Of a stretch of 64,000 nucleotides of DNA, positions 31,195-40,777 are shown piece after piece. Position numbers and translations under genes: made by a program. The DNA is taken from the NCBI GenBank assembly GCA_011523545.1, contig WTGN01000101.1, forward strand, positions 1-64,000, written 5' to 3'. The notes under the pieces were generated by a model, which saw only the letters and a program-made list of their open reading frames with translations, did not search any database and was not told where the DNA came from. The number at the start of each line of letters is the position of its first letter. The first letter of the stretch is position 1. Source of the stretch: Chloroflexota bacterium. Lineage in GTDB: Bacteria > Chloroflexota > Anaerolineae > Aggregatilineales > Phototrophicaceae.

Positions 31195-31824
31195 ACATAT
31201 TCCAATGTGTGGTGCTGGAAGGCCCAAACACAACCTCAGCGCGCCTTGAATCGATTGCCTGGATGGCGGTTGATCGCGAATAGCATCAGTTTTCGTCACA
31301 TTCGCCGACTGCACACGCTTGAGCGCAGTACACCTCAATTTACTACACTTGCGATTGCGCCGCCGAACTCCCCCGATATCGTACCGAACACAGCGCCAAG
31401 AATGATTAGGCCGCCTACTTCAATTATTTGCTTCATGAATTCCAGCGATTGCCGGCTGCTTTCGGTACTGAATTGGGGCAGTCATTCCACTCACCAAGAA
31501 TAGTAAGCAAAACAACCTTTACTTACGCTAATCCGGCTGACCTGGCAGTGGTATGACAGAGCCACTTTGCGTTGTTGCAAACGCTAGATCTGTGCGTTGG
31601 GTGCGATCACCCTAGGATACGAAACAGAATGCCGTGGCAGCAACTTGTGGTGAACATTCAGCAGAACGACGTGCTTACAACTGATGGTCAACAGGCCGAA
31701 CGTTGAAGATAAGACAAGCTAGTTGGTACAGGTATACAAACCAGCTGATCTCGGCAGGTGAAATTGACCACTATTGGCGTTTTGCTTTTCGTCGCTGCAT
31801 TCGTATGTGGGGTAATCTTTGCGC
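31195..31824. other. 630-base non-coding stretch after DISARM
   Basis: No frame with coding character spans this region, and no phospholipase-D (HKD) motif is present in any frame I read. One tiny minus-strand frame (31335-31436) is listed separately. This region separates the rightward DISARM operon from the leftward gene pair that ends at 31825. Confidence 0.45.
31335..31436 (-). CDS. Possible 33-aa hydrophobic peptide
   Basis: ATG 31436 opens MKQIIEVGGLIILGAVFGTI and closes at TGA 31335-31337. It is a single hydrophobic, Gly-rich helix that could span the membrane. There is no strong ribosome site, and the reading may be chance. It is listed because small membrane peptides near defence loci can be toxins. 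Confidence 0.25.
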   Translation of the reverse strand: MKQIIEVGGLIILGAVFGTISGEFGGAIASVVN

Positions 31825-32823
31825 TCAATTCAAAAGTTGCGAGTGTATCGGTTCAAATGCCTGGTTGAAACTTATGGATCCTTCGCGCACTTTTGTAATC
31901 AAGTCACTGATGTCATCTGCAGTCAGAAGCCCATTCATACGAATTTCAGCCTCAAGGCCTAGTTGTTTCAGCATGGCGTTCATCTGCTCAAGAATCTGAG
32001 TTCTAAGTTCGGCCAAAGCTTGATGAAACCGAAGCTGCCTCTCGATAATGTAATACTCGGTTGCATACTTATTTTCCTGTACGGTGGACATCCATCCCCA
32101 ACTACGCATGGCTTTAGCCATGGCTCGAAACTGTGCTGAACTAAAGTCCGTAAACTGGAAACCTGAGTCATTCCTTTCTGCACCATAAACTCCATCATGA
32201 AACTCGGGCGTGATTGTACTTGCCTGCTCCAAGACCCCCAGCCTGCGCAATTGCTGACCTGGCGTCCCTAGGCCTCCGGGCAGCCGAACGATCATGGCTT
32301 TGTTCTTTGGCAAATCGATGTGCGGCTCTTTCGATGTCGATTCCTTCATCGTCGCTATGCTCTGCCTAATACTTCGTCTGCGTTCTTGCACTTCTCCCGA
32401 AATCCAGACGAGCGCAGGCACCGTGTTTTCACTATCATCATCCTCACGCGCCGCGGCAATCTCCCAAAAGCTTTCTCCTTTAATTGCCAGATCACCGGCT
32501 ACGTGACGGATAAACTCGGATATGACTTCGGCCCCATCTGTCCCGCGCTCAACGGTACCATTCCGTTGAAACTCATATGGTTCGGCAAACAGAATCGTAG
32601 TCTTCCAAAGTAATTCTTCGGACGCGGGCACAACCTCAAATGTGTGTGGCTCTTTACGAGATACCCAAGTCGGCAAGATCTGCTGACGCACGTCTCTGCA
32701 AAAAATATGGACACGAATGCTTTCTTCAAGTTGAGCGATGTGCGGTGGATATCCCCGTGAAAACCTGGTAATGCGATCAATCTGCATCGGCGGCACCTGC
32801 AAGGTTGTCCAGTCGAAACTCAT
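31825..32823 (-). CDS. Hypothetical protein, 332 aa
   Basis: ATG 32823 overlaps the upstream gene by 47 bases. An alternative ATG at 32787 (MQIDRITRF) overlaps by only 11 and may be the true start. No recognised domain was found. The middle is mixed alpha/beta (LAIKGESFWEIAAA, VPALVWISGEV). The C-terminal ~100 residues are helical (IIERQLRFHQALAELRTQIL, then GLLTADDISDLITKVREG). It is translationally coupled to the large membrane protein upstream, so the two probably act together. Confidence 0.6.
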   Translation of the reverse strand: MSFDWTTLQVPPMQIDRITRFSRGYPPHIAQLEESIRVHIFCRDVRQQILPTWVSRKEPHTFEVVPASEELLWKTTILFAEPYEFQRNGTVERGTDGAEVISEFIRHVAGDLAIKGESFWEIAAAREDDDSENTVPALVWISGEVQERRRSIRQSIATMKESTSKEPHIDLPKNKAMIVRLPGGLGTPGQQLRRLGVLEQASTITPEFHDGVYGAERNDSGFQFTDFSSAQFRAMAKAMRSWGWMSTVQENKYATEYYIIERQLRFHQALAELRTQILEQMNAMLKQLGLEAEIRMNGLLTADDISDLITKVREGSISFNQAFEPIHSQLLN

Positions 32824-35389
32824 ATCGAGCTTCTAACTCGCGCTGATCCTCCATAGCCTTTCCGAGATTGAGGTATCCGAGCCACTGCGACTTATCCAAC
32901 TCCAGTTTTTCGGCAAGATACATATCAACAAATACGTCTTCAGGGTCGTAAACCATTGAGTGAAAGTTCTCAGCCGGGGCAACAGCCCTAATGCAAAGGC
33001 TTGGATGCCTTCGAACGTAGCTCTGAAAGGCTAAACGTCCGCCACGATTGCCCATGGGCGATAGCGGAAGGTCTTTAAGAGTGCGCTCAAAGCATTGCTG
33101 CCAGTTACTCCTGGTAAATGAATACACGAAGAGGGTTATCGATTTCCTGGCCAATGCGACTAGCTTAACCATCGCTAGTAGCGATCTGTTGATTTCTGAA
33201 TCGTCTAAGTGTTGATTCCAAATCTTTACGCAAGAGTCCCACAGCGAACGCTCCTGGTGAAGCTCGCTAAACAGATAGGCGTACCCGCTTAGTGCCAGCA
33301 GGTCGGATATAGGTTCACCTATAAACCTAATGTTTTGCGGAGGTTGCCAGTCCGAGGTCTCCGCAACTACAGCATCTCTTGCCGCCAGGACCCCTGGAAA
33401 ATAGCTTTGAAAGATCAAGCTGGCTAGTTCCCCGTCGCCTGACTCTAAGGCCTTAAAGTACTCTTCACCAAGAGTCTTAACCGCTTGTCCCAGCAAGTCG
33501 AGAGTGTCATCATTGCTGAAGAAGTCATCATCCGACAGATTCGGGATACACTTGGCAACGTTTATGATAAGCTCTCGTTTTTTACCGGCAATCTCCTGCA
33601 GCGTGACTTGGTCGTCGATTTCTGCAAATGGCAGCTCTTTAAGTATTCGGTAGCCTTCTATGATGCGCATCTTTTCAAACAGGACTTCGCTATGGTGTTC
33701 GAGCTTATGACAGTATTCCAAGCCGTAAGCAATCAAAAGCATGGCGGCCCCGTGCATCTCTGCATCAATTAGATTGCTCGACTGCGTCACATAGCATTCT
33801 CGTCCAAGATCTAACAATGCGGTTAGCTGGTTCTTCAAAGATTCGGCGACAGGATGCGCTGCCAGCTGGCAGACATACCACGGGGCCGAAACAATCTCGC
33901 CTTCTATTTCAAATTCGAACTCGATTCTGTTTCGTAGGTAATCCAAGTTAGATAGCATATATGTAGGAAACCCCCGCGCGTAAAGGTTTTTCCCGTCGCG
34001 CCAGTCAATTTCCTGCACTTCACCCATGAGAGCGGCGATATCGAGAGTTCGCAACGGTTTGAAGAAGCTCAAGAGTATCGTTATTGGTAGAGAACCAATG
34101 TCCGATATAAGTTGCAGTTGTTCAGTTGGGGTTGTTCGCGACAAAGTGGGTTCTTGTGCGGCAAGGTTCGAATGTAGCGATTGAGATAAGGCCAACACTG
34201 ATTTTGCAGCTGCGTCTATTTGATGTTCCGCACCCAGTCCGCCAAAGGCAACGTGACTTGCGCGGACAGCCTCTGCCGCCACAAGATAATCAGAGTCATC
34301 GAGTAAACTTTGGAAGATGTCTTCAAAGAACGTGAGGAGTGTCGACTCGAGCCAGAGAAAATCTGGAGATTGTTCCGGCTGCAGACTCGTATATGTATTG
34401 AGCGCAAGCAAAGTTTCGTTGGGATCAGCCAGATACCAGTACTTATGCCTTTCGCGCTTTGCGTACCAGGCGCTATCAATCGGAATTTGGCGCTTTCGAC
34501 GAAGATATACGGCCAGAAAATCCAGCGCAACGCCAACCAACGGTGTCAGCGAATCGCGTCTGAGGTGACGTTTCTCCGCCACTATTCTTCCAAGCGACCT
34601 TAGCTTTCGAGCTTCCGCATTGGCAAACCTCATTCGATAATCTTGAATAGATGGGTCGTGGGCAACAGGGCTTGTGCTAACCACCTCGCGCAATGCAGCG
34701 TCCAGCTCTGCAACTATAGATCTAACCAAGTACGTAGGATTGAAGAAAGAGAGTGTACGCCGAGCAACATACGCGAACATCGGTACAGCCAACAGTCCGA
34801 CCACCAGCGCCAATATCATGGAAACGACCGGACGCACATTGAGTACCACCGCGCCACCCAATGTAATCAATGTAAAGACAATGAGGTTCGTCAACAGCAA
34901 CGTGGCGACGTGGTTAACTGGTTCGTTGATCAGTAAATTGCGAATGTTCTCCGGAACATCTACATAAAGGGTGCCAATCACCGTATTAAAGTTCGTGAAG
35001 TACAGTGAAAGAAAGAGGCCAGTAACTGTAATGATGGCAACAAGCGCGCCATCATATGCGACGACCGCGGTGTCGTTGTCGACCACGTTCGAAAATAGTA
35101 GAGGTGCTTCTACACCGGCCGATCGCATGAAATGCGGCAAGAGCGAGAAGATAGACGCCAGCGCTATACCGGGAATTGCCCTAAAAGCAGACTTTCGCAC
35201 GAGTTGCGTCAAGGCACTTAGCTGGGAGTAACAAGACGAACCCAGGCGGCGTGATCTGAAGGTCAGCCAGGTTAAGTTGAACTGCCAGATTCGATTTCTG
35301 CGCCTAAGTCTCCAGTATTGGGGCCGCTCCTTGAGACTCAGCAGAAACCGTTCATATCGTAGCGTTATGAGTTGCCGAAAGTTTCGCAC
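32777..35389 (-). CDS. Large membrane protein, DUF2254-like N-terminal region
   Basis: The product is 870 aa. Hydrophobic segments are near residues 73-92, 108-132 (AIITVTGLFLSLYF), 158-182 (ATLLLTNLIVFTLITLGGAV) and 190-212 (VSMILALVVGLLAVPMF). They are followed by ~650 soluble residues rich in helices. The four-helix N-terminal layout recalls DUF2254 predicted membrane proteins, although the soluble part is much longer. It is the first gene of a leftward pair. Its function is unknown; its place beside DISARM makes a defence-linked membrane sensor or effector possible, but that is only context. Confidence 0.6.
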   Translation of the reverse strand: MRNFRQLITLRYERFLLSLKERPQYWRLRRRNRIWQFNLTWLTFRSRRLGSSCYSQLSALTQLVRKSAFRAIPGIALASIFSLLPHFMRSAGVEAPLLFSNVVDNDTAVVAYDGALVAIITVTGLFLSLYFTNFNTVIGTLYVDVPENIRNLLINEPVNHVATLLLTNLIVFTLITLGGAVVLNVRPVVSMILALVVGLLAVPMFAYVARRTLSFFNPTYLVRSIVAELDAALREVVSTSPVAHDPSIQDYRMRFANAEARKLRSLGRIVAEKRHLRRDSLTPLVGVALDFLAVYLRRKRQIPIDSAWYAKRERHKYWYLADPNETLLALNTYTSLQPEQSPDFLWLESTLLTFFEDIFQSLLDDSDYLVAAEAVRASHVAFGGLGAEHQIDAAAKSVLALSQSLHSNLAAQEPTLSRTTPTEQLQLISDIGSLPITILLSFFKPLRTLDIAALMGEVQEIDWRDGKNLYARGFPTYMLSNLDYLRNRIEFEFEIEGEIVSAPWYVCQLAAHPVAESLKNQLTALLDLGRECYVTQSSNLIDAEMHGAAMLLIAYGLEYCHKLEHHSEVLFEKMRIIEGYRILKELPFAEIDDQVTLQEIAGKKRELIINVAKCIPNLSDDDFFSNDDTLDLLGQAVKTLGEEYFKALESGDGELASLIFQSYFPGVLAARDAVVAETSDWQPPQNIRFIGEPISDLLALSGYAYLFSELHQERSLWDSCVKIWNQHLDDSEINRSLLAMVKLVALARKSITLFVYSFTRSNWQQCFERTLKDLPLSPMGNRGGRLAFQSYVRRHPSLCIRAVAPAENFHSMVYDPEDVFVDMYLAEKLELDKSQWLGYLNLGKAMEDQRELEARYEFRLDNLAGAADAD

Positions 35390-35746
35390 GTTTTGATCCG
35401 GGCATTAGCGGATGTGTGCTATCAAGAATTCAACCAGCAGTATAGTGCAGGAGGGGAACACAAAACACTGGACACGGTCAGATTTCTTCAGAGACAAGGT
35501 AGATTGTACGTGATGCTTATGCCGAAACCGCCGGTTCTTCTGAGGCACTCTGAGCCTTCATAATTTCTTTCCTGAAGCAAACAGACGCAGTTAAAGATCC
35601 CAAATTCGCCCGACTTCGCTACCAAAAACACCTGTTCGCTTCACAGAAGGGGGCTTTCCGGAAGCAAGGTGTTGTATAAGACCTTTTGACTGAGAATGTA
35701 TTTACTTGAATTTGCACAGTTTTCATTGGCAGTGGCCTTTTGATAC
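35390..35746. other. 357-base intergenic stretch
   Basis: No convincing gene or symmetric site was seen. It contains the upstream region of the membrane-protein gene and the 3' side of the ParA operon, and so marks the junction between the defence island and the plasmid-like backbone. Confidence 0.4.
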
Positions 35747-36046
35747 TCAATCACTGCCCACCCCTTGGTCAGGGTACCATTCATAAGCTGCGCGAATCTC
35801 ATTTAGCCGCTCCATTCCCGCGCGGAGTACACGTTCGCGGAACTCAGCGCGATTGATCGGAATGCCAGCCAATTTGAATTCATAGAAGGCCTTGTCGATC
35901 GCGTCCTGCAGTTCCACATCGACGTGATACGAGAAGGTCTTCCGATGCACGGCGGTCTTGACTTTACCAGTCGCCTTCCCGCGCGGCTTCGACTGGCCTT
36001 CCTCTCGCTTATCGAACGCTTCGCCCATTCGCTCTTCCAAGCTCAT
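35747..36046 (-). CDS. Small ParA partner, possibly ribbon-helix-helix DNA-binding protein
   Basis: The product is 99 aa. The basic N-terminal half (RGKATGKVKTAVHRKTFSYH) leads into a strand-helix-helix-like segment (YHVDVELQDAIDKAFYEF ... INRAEFRERVLRAGMERL) like the small centromere-binding partners of type Ib ParA proteins. It overlaps the end of parA in an ATGA (36043-36046). It would bind a plasmid centromere site and regulate the operon. Family assignment is by position and pattern only. Confidence 0.6.
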   Translation of the reverse strand: MSLEERMGEAFDKREEGQSKPRGKATGKVKTAVHRKTFSYHVDVELQDAIDKAFYEFKLAGIPINRAEFRERVLRAGMERLNEIRAAYEWYPDQGVGSD

Positions 36047-36852
36047 GATGCCTCCCCTTCGACCCTCTGCATAACAAACTTCGCCAGCGCCAGGTGGTCC
36101 GCCTGACTCTCACGTTGCGCCTTGGCGCGGTGTGAGGCCGGCGGCTTGTAACTGAAAATAGAATGGCCGGTCACGCGCGCGTGGTTCATTAAGCTTCTGC
36201 GGTAGCGCAAACACGGCGCCACCCACTCTGCTCTATACTGGCGCAACGCTTCCAGATAGGCCGCCTCGTCCGGATTGCCGCGGTATGCCACTGGGACAAT
36301 CCCGACTACGCCAATCTGTATATCAAAGTCTCCTTCAAGCGCCCTCACCTGCCGAAACAGCCCGCTTACTTCATCCATATAGGCCTCGTGCATCTCGGCC
36401 GGAACCAGGACGCGCCGGCAAGCCAGCAAGGCATTGTCGCTGATCGCGCCCCGTTGTGGTGGACAATCGACCAAAATGTAGTCATACGGCTTGCGAATAG
36501 TCTTGAGGATCCTGCTCAAACGCCCCTCGCGGTTGCGCTTCGCGACAAGGCTTTCCGCAGCTTCGAACATCATGTAATGACCGGGCAAGATATCAAAAGT
36601 ATCATGAGGCGCGCGCTGAATTAGAGTATGCGGGTCTCCTTGCAGTGTAGTCAGCATCGTATAGATGTTATCGCCCTCGTCGACATACACTGCTTCCCGG
36701 AGCCCAAGCGAGCGAGTGAGTGATGCCTGACCATCCAGATCAATGACAAGCACGCTCTTGCCCAGTTCAGCGAGCGCGCCCGCCAGATTGCCCGTCACGG
36801 CTGTTTTGCCCGTCCCGCCCTTCTGATTGAAAATCGCTATTCGTGCACCCAC
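36043..36852 (-). CDS. ParA-type partition ATPase
   Basis: The product is 269 aa. The deviant Walker A NQKGGTGKTAV is at 9-19, with ILVDCPPQ (Walker A'/B region, ~136) and VIDLDGQASLT (~36-46). ParA ATPases bind nucleoid DNA and pull plasmid copies apart. There is no N-terminal HTH, so it is of the short Ib kind. The downstream small gene overlaps it. Together with the primase and ParB-like genes to the right it marks an integrated plasmid, ICE or phage-plasmid backbone. Confidence 0.8.
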   Translation of the reverse strand: MGARIAIFNQKGGTGKTAVTGNLAGALAELGKSVLVIDLDGQASLTRSLGLREAVYVDEGDNIYTMLTTLQGDPHTLIQRAPHDTFDILPGHYMMFEAAESLVAKRNREGRLSRILKTIRKPYDYILVDCPPQRGAISDNALLACRRVLVPAEMHEAYMDEVSGLFRQVRALEGDFDIQIGVVGIVPVAYRGNPDEAAYLEALRQYRAEWVAPCLRYRRSLMNHARVTGHSIFSYKPPASHRAKAQRESQADHLALAKFVMQRVEGEAS

Positions 36853-37838
36853 GGACTCACCAAACCGCTTTTACACCAATCAATGTTTACATGTTTCTAT
36901 TTATCTTCGTATACGTTTTTCCGTTTGTCAATCTCCTAGTATGTCTATTGCTTTGTAGTGAGAGACATACAGCAGAATGCAAAACGCACCCGGCCGAGAC
37001 CGCTATACGTGAAACACCCACATTACAGACTCACGTTTACACCTGACACCGTCTTGTCCATCTACAATCTAGCAACCTTTGCTGCAAGAAAATCCCGGCC
37101 GATTATCCGACTGGCGATGTCCATGGGCATCAACTCTCTCGCTACCCGGAGTACAAGCCCCCAACTCTCTGTCAACTATACCCTGAGAAAACACAATTGC
37201 GTGGAAACATGGAATAATATAAACCATGTTTCATTGAATAATTGTAATATGTTTACAGCAGATTGCGACCTAATGACGTTTCTTCGCTGAGGCGCGCGGT
37301 AGGCCGTGGCGCTCCTTTCCGCTGACACACGGTCTGATCGCGCGTAAGTTCGCCGCCTGATAGATTGCGCTTTCCCTGATTTCGTCGTAGCATTCAGACA
37401 CATAAAAGCAAAAAGCCCCGCTGGTCAGGCAATAGGCTTTTTTGCTAAATCGCATATGACACGCGTTGTGGCGCCAACCACGCCGCGCTGTTTTGTTGTG
37501 AAAGTACACGCACATGGTACTTCATATAGTCTGCTGCGTCAAGCACAAACGGCACAAAAATACAGAATTCCCCGAATTGCCCGCCGAGGACTGTCAAAAC
37601 ACCTATAAATTCGTCCGTTTTCGTCCGTTTGCACGGTCTTCCGCGGAAGTAAACTGGCACAAGCGTCTCTCCACCTGCGCCAACCCGCACGGTCGTCCAC
37701 CAGGGACGGAGCAGGGCAAGCGCAGGCCCCAGGCACAACCAATCACCAAGGCTCGCCGCAAAAGCTATCCCCGGCCATGGGGGACGGGGCGAGTTGCGGC
37801 AATATCACCCGCAGCTTCAACCAAATGAGGAGGAAATC
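36853..37838. other. About 1-kb non-coding region with palindrome, candidate origin or partition site
   Basis: No gene is convincing here. 36880-37260 is locally AT-rich. It contains several GTTTACA words (near 36885, 37033 and 37250) and a 29-base palindrome at 37204-37232. The tandem word TTCGTCCGTT occurs twice around 37611-37631. Placement between parA and the primase suits a replication origin or centromere, but no iteron array or DnaA-box cluster was confirmed. Confidence 0.4.
37204..37232. promoter_or_regulatory. Perfect palindrome with AT-only centre
   Basis: The arms GAAACATGG (37204-37212) and CCATGTTTC (37224-37232) flank eleven A/T bases. Its symmetry and AT centre suit a dimeric operator, a centromere-binding site or an origin-melting site for the plasmid-like backbone. 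Confidence 0.5.
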
Positions 37839-38212
37839 AGGAAGAAAGACCTGTTCATCGACCCAGGCAGGAACCTGGCATTTGCCGCCGTTGGAGCCGT
37901 GCAGTCACGCCAGATCGCATTTGCGTGATTTACGGCGCCAGTTTAGTCTTCGAAGTAGGGCAGCGTGATGTTGCTCACGCGGCCCAAAAACCCGACGCCG
38001 CTCATGCAAGCGGCGTTCGTCAGCGTAAGCGACATGGTCGCGACGTCGTTGACATCGCGGGCGCGATATCTCGCGCGGTCCAGTTTTGCGCCAAAGCAGG
38101 CGCGCTGGTGCCAAGGCCGCGGCGGTCGTCGGGCCGAGAATTCGCTAGGGACGCACCCCCGGCGAACGCTCTCGTCATGTTCACCTATCCACCAGGACTG
38201 AACAATGACTGA
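37839..38212 (+). pseudogene. Decayed RuvC-like Holliday-junction resolvase gene
   Basis: A strong ribosome site GAGGAGG (37828-37834 region) is followed five bases later by AGG (37839-37841) where ATG would be expected. The frame then reads KKDLFIDPGRNLAFAAVGAV and stops at TGA ~37926. IDPGRNLAFA is the first RuvC-fold active-site strand of phage-type resolvases. A neighbouring frame carries on with IYGASLVFEV and RDVVDIAGAISRAVQF up to 38212, resembling the later conserved segment. A lost start codon plus a frameshift indicates a dead gene. Its tail overlaps the primase start. Confidence 0.4.
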
Positions 38213-40559
38213 TCAGAATAGTAATGGCAAGAAGCGGATTCCGCCATCTTCTAATTCGGAATCCAACCCCAACGCCAAGCACTTCAACCAGCCGAAGAGC
38301 AACGGACGCGGCAAAATTCCCGTCCAGGATCATGCCCAATGGAGCGAATATCTGGACAGCCGCCACGTCCTTGAAGCGGCCATCGCCGCCGGCGCCTGGG
38401 TCGAGCGCAGCGACTACTACGGGCGAAATTGCCTCGTCTGGCAGGAAAAGCGCCGCGACGGCAGCCCCGGCGCCAGACGCCGCCGCTTCATCAATCCACC
38501 GGTCATCGACGGCAATGAGTTGGGCAAAACCCTCTGGTTCTCCGACGAGAAAACAGACGAGCCCTTCCACTACATCGGCGCGCTGGACGACTTGAAGCGC
38601 GACATCGCCCACAGCGGCGGGGCCATTTACATCGTCGAAGGTGAGATTGACGTCTGGTCGACGCACGCCCTCGGATTGCGCAACACCGTCGGCATCTATG
38701 GCATCGGCCATATCCCGAAAGATATCGCTTCCATCCTGGATGAACTCGCCGTCGCCAAGACCGTCTACCTGGCTGACAACGATCAAGCCGGCGCGCGAGG
38801 CGCATCAAAACTGCGCGCGCTGCTGCGCGAAGCAGGCTGGAAGGGCAAAGAAGAATACCGCAAGGTCACAGGTCCAGGCATACCGGCGAAGGGCGATGTC
38901 AATGACCTGCTGTGCCATCACCACCCGGATCTGGTGGCGGCCCGCGCCGCCCTGGACGCGCTGCCTGCGTTCCAGCCGCGCATTGAGCACGAGCCTACCA
39001 CCAATACATTGATGCCAAGCGGCGACAACGACCCGCGCTGGGACCCGGTCAAGGAGGCCGTCCGCAGCGCGCTGGGCGTCACCGGCTACAACCGCAAAGG
39101 CTTCAGCAAGAAACATTTTCGCTGCCCCGATCCGCAGCACGAGGATCCCGGCCCGAGCGCCAACTGGCACCGGGATGGCTTCTGCCACTGCTTCGGCTGC
39201 GGCAGAGACTTCAATGCCAAAGAAATGGCGGAGTTTTTGCACATCCCCTGGCGCGCCCTGCTCGGGGAGCAGCGGCAAATCCTGCCCTCGGACAAGATCG
39301 ACCTGAATGCCGCCCCGCGCGAGCCTGAAGCCGCCAGCGCGCCGCCATTCTGCAACGAACCGCCTGACAGCCTGCTCCGGCTGTCCAACAGGTACTACTC
39401 AACGATGCACTCGGCGCTTTACTACACTGCCGCGCGGCTGCGCAGCACCGCTCTTTTGCCCGAGGCATTCAGCGTGCAAGAATTCATAGATGCCGCGCGG
39501 GCGCTGGGCTGCGAGCTCAAAGAGCGGGCCATCTATGACAACTTTGAAGAGGCGCGCCACGGCGATGATCATCCCTTTTTTGCAAAATTTGACCCTAGCG
39601 GGAGAGCACAGTCCTGGAACCGCAAGTTTCGCCTGCGCCCGGCAGACGATATCCAGGTCCGATTGCTGCGCTGCATCCGCTTCCGCGTCTACGAAGAAGA
39701 ATTCCAGCGCGATCGCGATACCATCATCGGCTTCAACGTTTTTGCCGAGGCGCCGCTAGGGTCAGAATCTGCAAAAGCGCTGGAAAGAGCGCTGAAACCG
39801 CTAATTGAGAGGCAGAAACAGCGTTACGAGCGGCTCGCGCGCAAATGCGAAGCGATCATCGCGCGCTGCGAAGCGGATCTGGCTGACTTGCGGACCACGC
39901 CGCTGCCGCCAGATTGGAAGATCCGCAAGAAGAGCGATCTGCCGGCTGGCAAGGCGCACGCCATCTTTGAAGCCGACGGTGTAAAACGCAGCCGCTCGCA
40001 ATGGGCGGAATTGCTTGGGATCAGCAAGGGCAGCGTGGGCAAGGTGCTTGAGCTCGCCGGCATCAAGCGCACGCCTGTCATCAAGAAGGTGACTGCGAAG
40101 TCCAAGCGCGATCTCCTGAGCAAGGCGCGCAAAGAGGGGGCGCGGATCATGCGCGTCGAGACGGACGAGGGCAGCCAGCGCTTCGATGCCGCCATGGAAA
40201 TCACGGGCGAGGTGACAGCGACCTTACAGCCGACGGCGGAACACGAGCTCATTTCCCGCGAGCAGCCGGAAATCCGGCCGACGTCAGCCAGATCGCAGGC
40301 CGCGGGGGAGCCGGAAAACAGAAGTGAGCGAGCCGGCAATATGGAAAAGCCGGGCAAGTGGCGCAAAGCCAGTTGGGACCCACAATTCCGTTATTGGCAG
40401 CTGATTAGAATCTGCCGGCTCAAGCATGGCTACCAGGTAAAAGAGGGCGTCGGCATCTATGATCCAGAGACGGGAGAAATCTGGCGCAATCCCAGCTTTG
40501 ATGACCTGGTTCGCCTGATCACTGGGATTGAGCCCACTGAAAGCGGTAAATCCACCTGA
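38205..40559 (+). CDS. TOPRIM/zinc-finger DNA primase-like protein
   Basis: The product is 784 aa. The low-complexity polar N-terminus (1-45) is followed by a TOPRIM domain: IYIVEGEID (Glu145) and VYLADNDQAG (Asp191, Asp193), which bind the catalytic magnesium. A CHC2-like zinc-binding motif (FRCPDPQHED ... FCHCFGCG) follows at ~305-332, reversing the usual primase order of zinc domain then TOPRIM. The C-terminal half is helical with an HTH-like stretch (RSQWAELLGISKGSVGKVLELAG, ~590-612). It probably makes RNA primers for the integrated replicon. No helicase Walker motif was seen. It reads in the same direction as the ParB-like gene 219 bases downstream. Confidence 0.7.
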   Translation: MTDQNSNGKKRIPPSSNSESNPNAKHFNQPKSNGRGKIPVQDHAQWSEYLDSRHVLEAAIAAGAWVERSDYYGRNCLVWQEKRRDGSPGARRRRFINPPVIDGNELGKTLWFSDEKTDEPFHYIGALDDLKRDIAHSGGAIYIVEGEIDVWSTHALGLRNTVGIYGIGHIPKDIASILDELAVAKTVYLADNDQAGARGASKLRALLREAGWKGKEEYRKVTGPGIPAKGDVNDLLCHHHPDLVAARAALDALPAFQPRIEHEPTTNTLMPSGDNDPRWDPVKEAVRSALGVTGYNRKGFSKKHFRCPDPQHEDPGPSANWHRDGFCHCFGCGRDFNAKEMAEFLHIPWRALLGEQRQILPSDKIDLNAAPREPEAASAPPFCNEPPDSLLRLSNRYYSTMHSALYYTAARLRSTALLPEAFSVQEFIDAARALGCELKERAIYDNFEEARHGDDHPFFAKFDPSGRAQSWNRKFRLRPADDIQVRLLRCIRFRVYEEEFQRDRDTIIGFNVFAEAPLGSESAKALERALKPLIERQKQRYERLARKCEAIIARCEADLADLRTTPLPPDWKIRKKSDLPAGKAHAIFEADGVKRSRSQWAELLGISKGSVGKVLELAGIKRTPVIKKVTAKSKRDLLSKARKEGARIMRVETDEGSQRFDAAMEITGEVTATLQPTAEHELISREQPEIRPTSARSQAAGEPENRSERAGNMEKPGKWRKASWDPQFRYWQLIRICRLKHGYQVKEGVGIYDPETGEIWRNPSFDDLVRLITGIEPTESGKST

Positions 40560-40777
40560 GCGACGAGCAATTGCATTTCCTGACACGTATACCCCCGAAT
40601 AAAAGTACTTCTTCCCCACAAAATGCAAGATCCTCAAGGTAGTTCTGGCATACTTTCTTTTATTCAAAGCGCTGTATCAGGATCTGCGAGACAGCCTTTA
40701 GGGTCTTCTAGCCGTTAACCGTTAGCTTGCGACGCAGGCAGTTTGCCGCTTCTGGCGCGTCGTGCGACAATGCGGGC

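Noticed and set aside
31195..31824. A small drmC gene after drmB
   Set aside because: No HKD/phospholipase-D motif and no long frame in this gap on either strand.
35372..35563. 63-codon plus-strand frame
   Set aside because: No ribosome site, overlaps the start of the membrane-protein gene on the other strand, no coding character.
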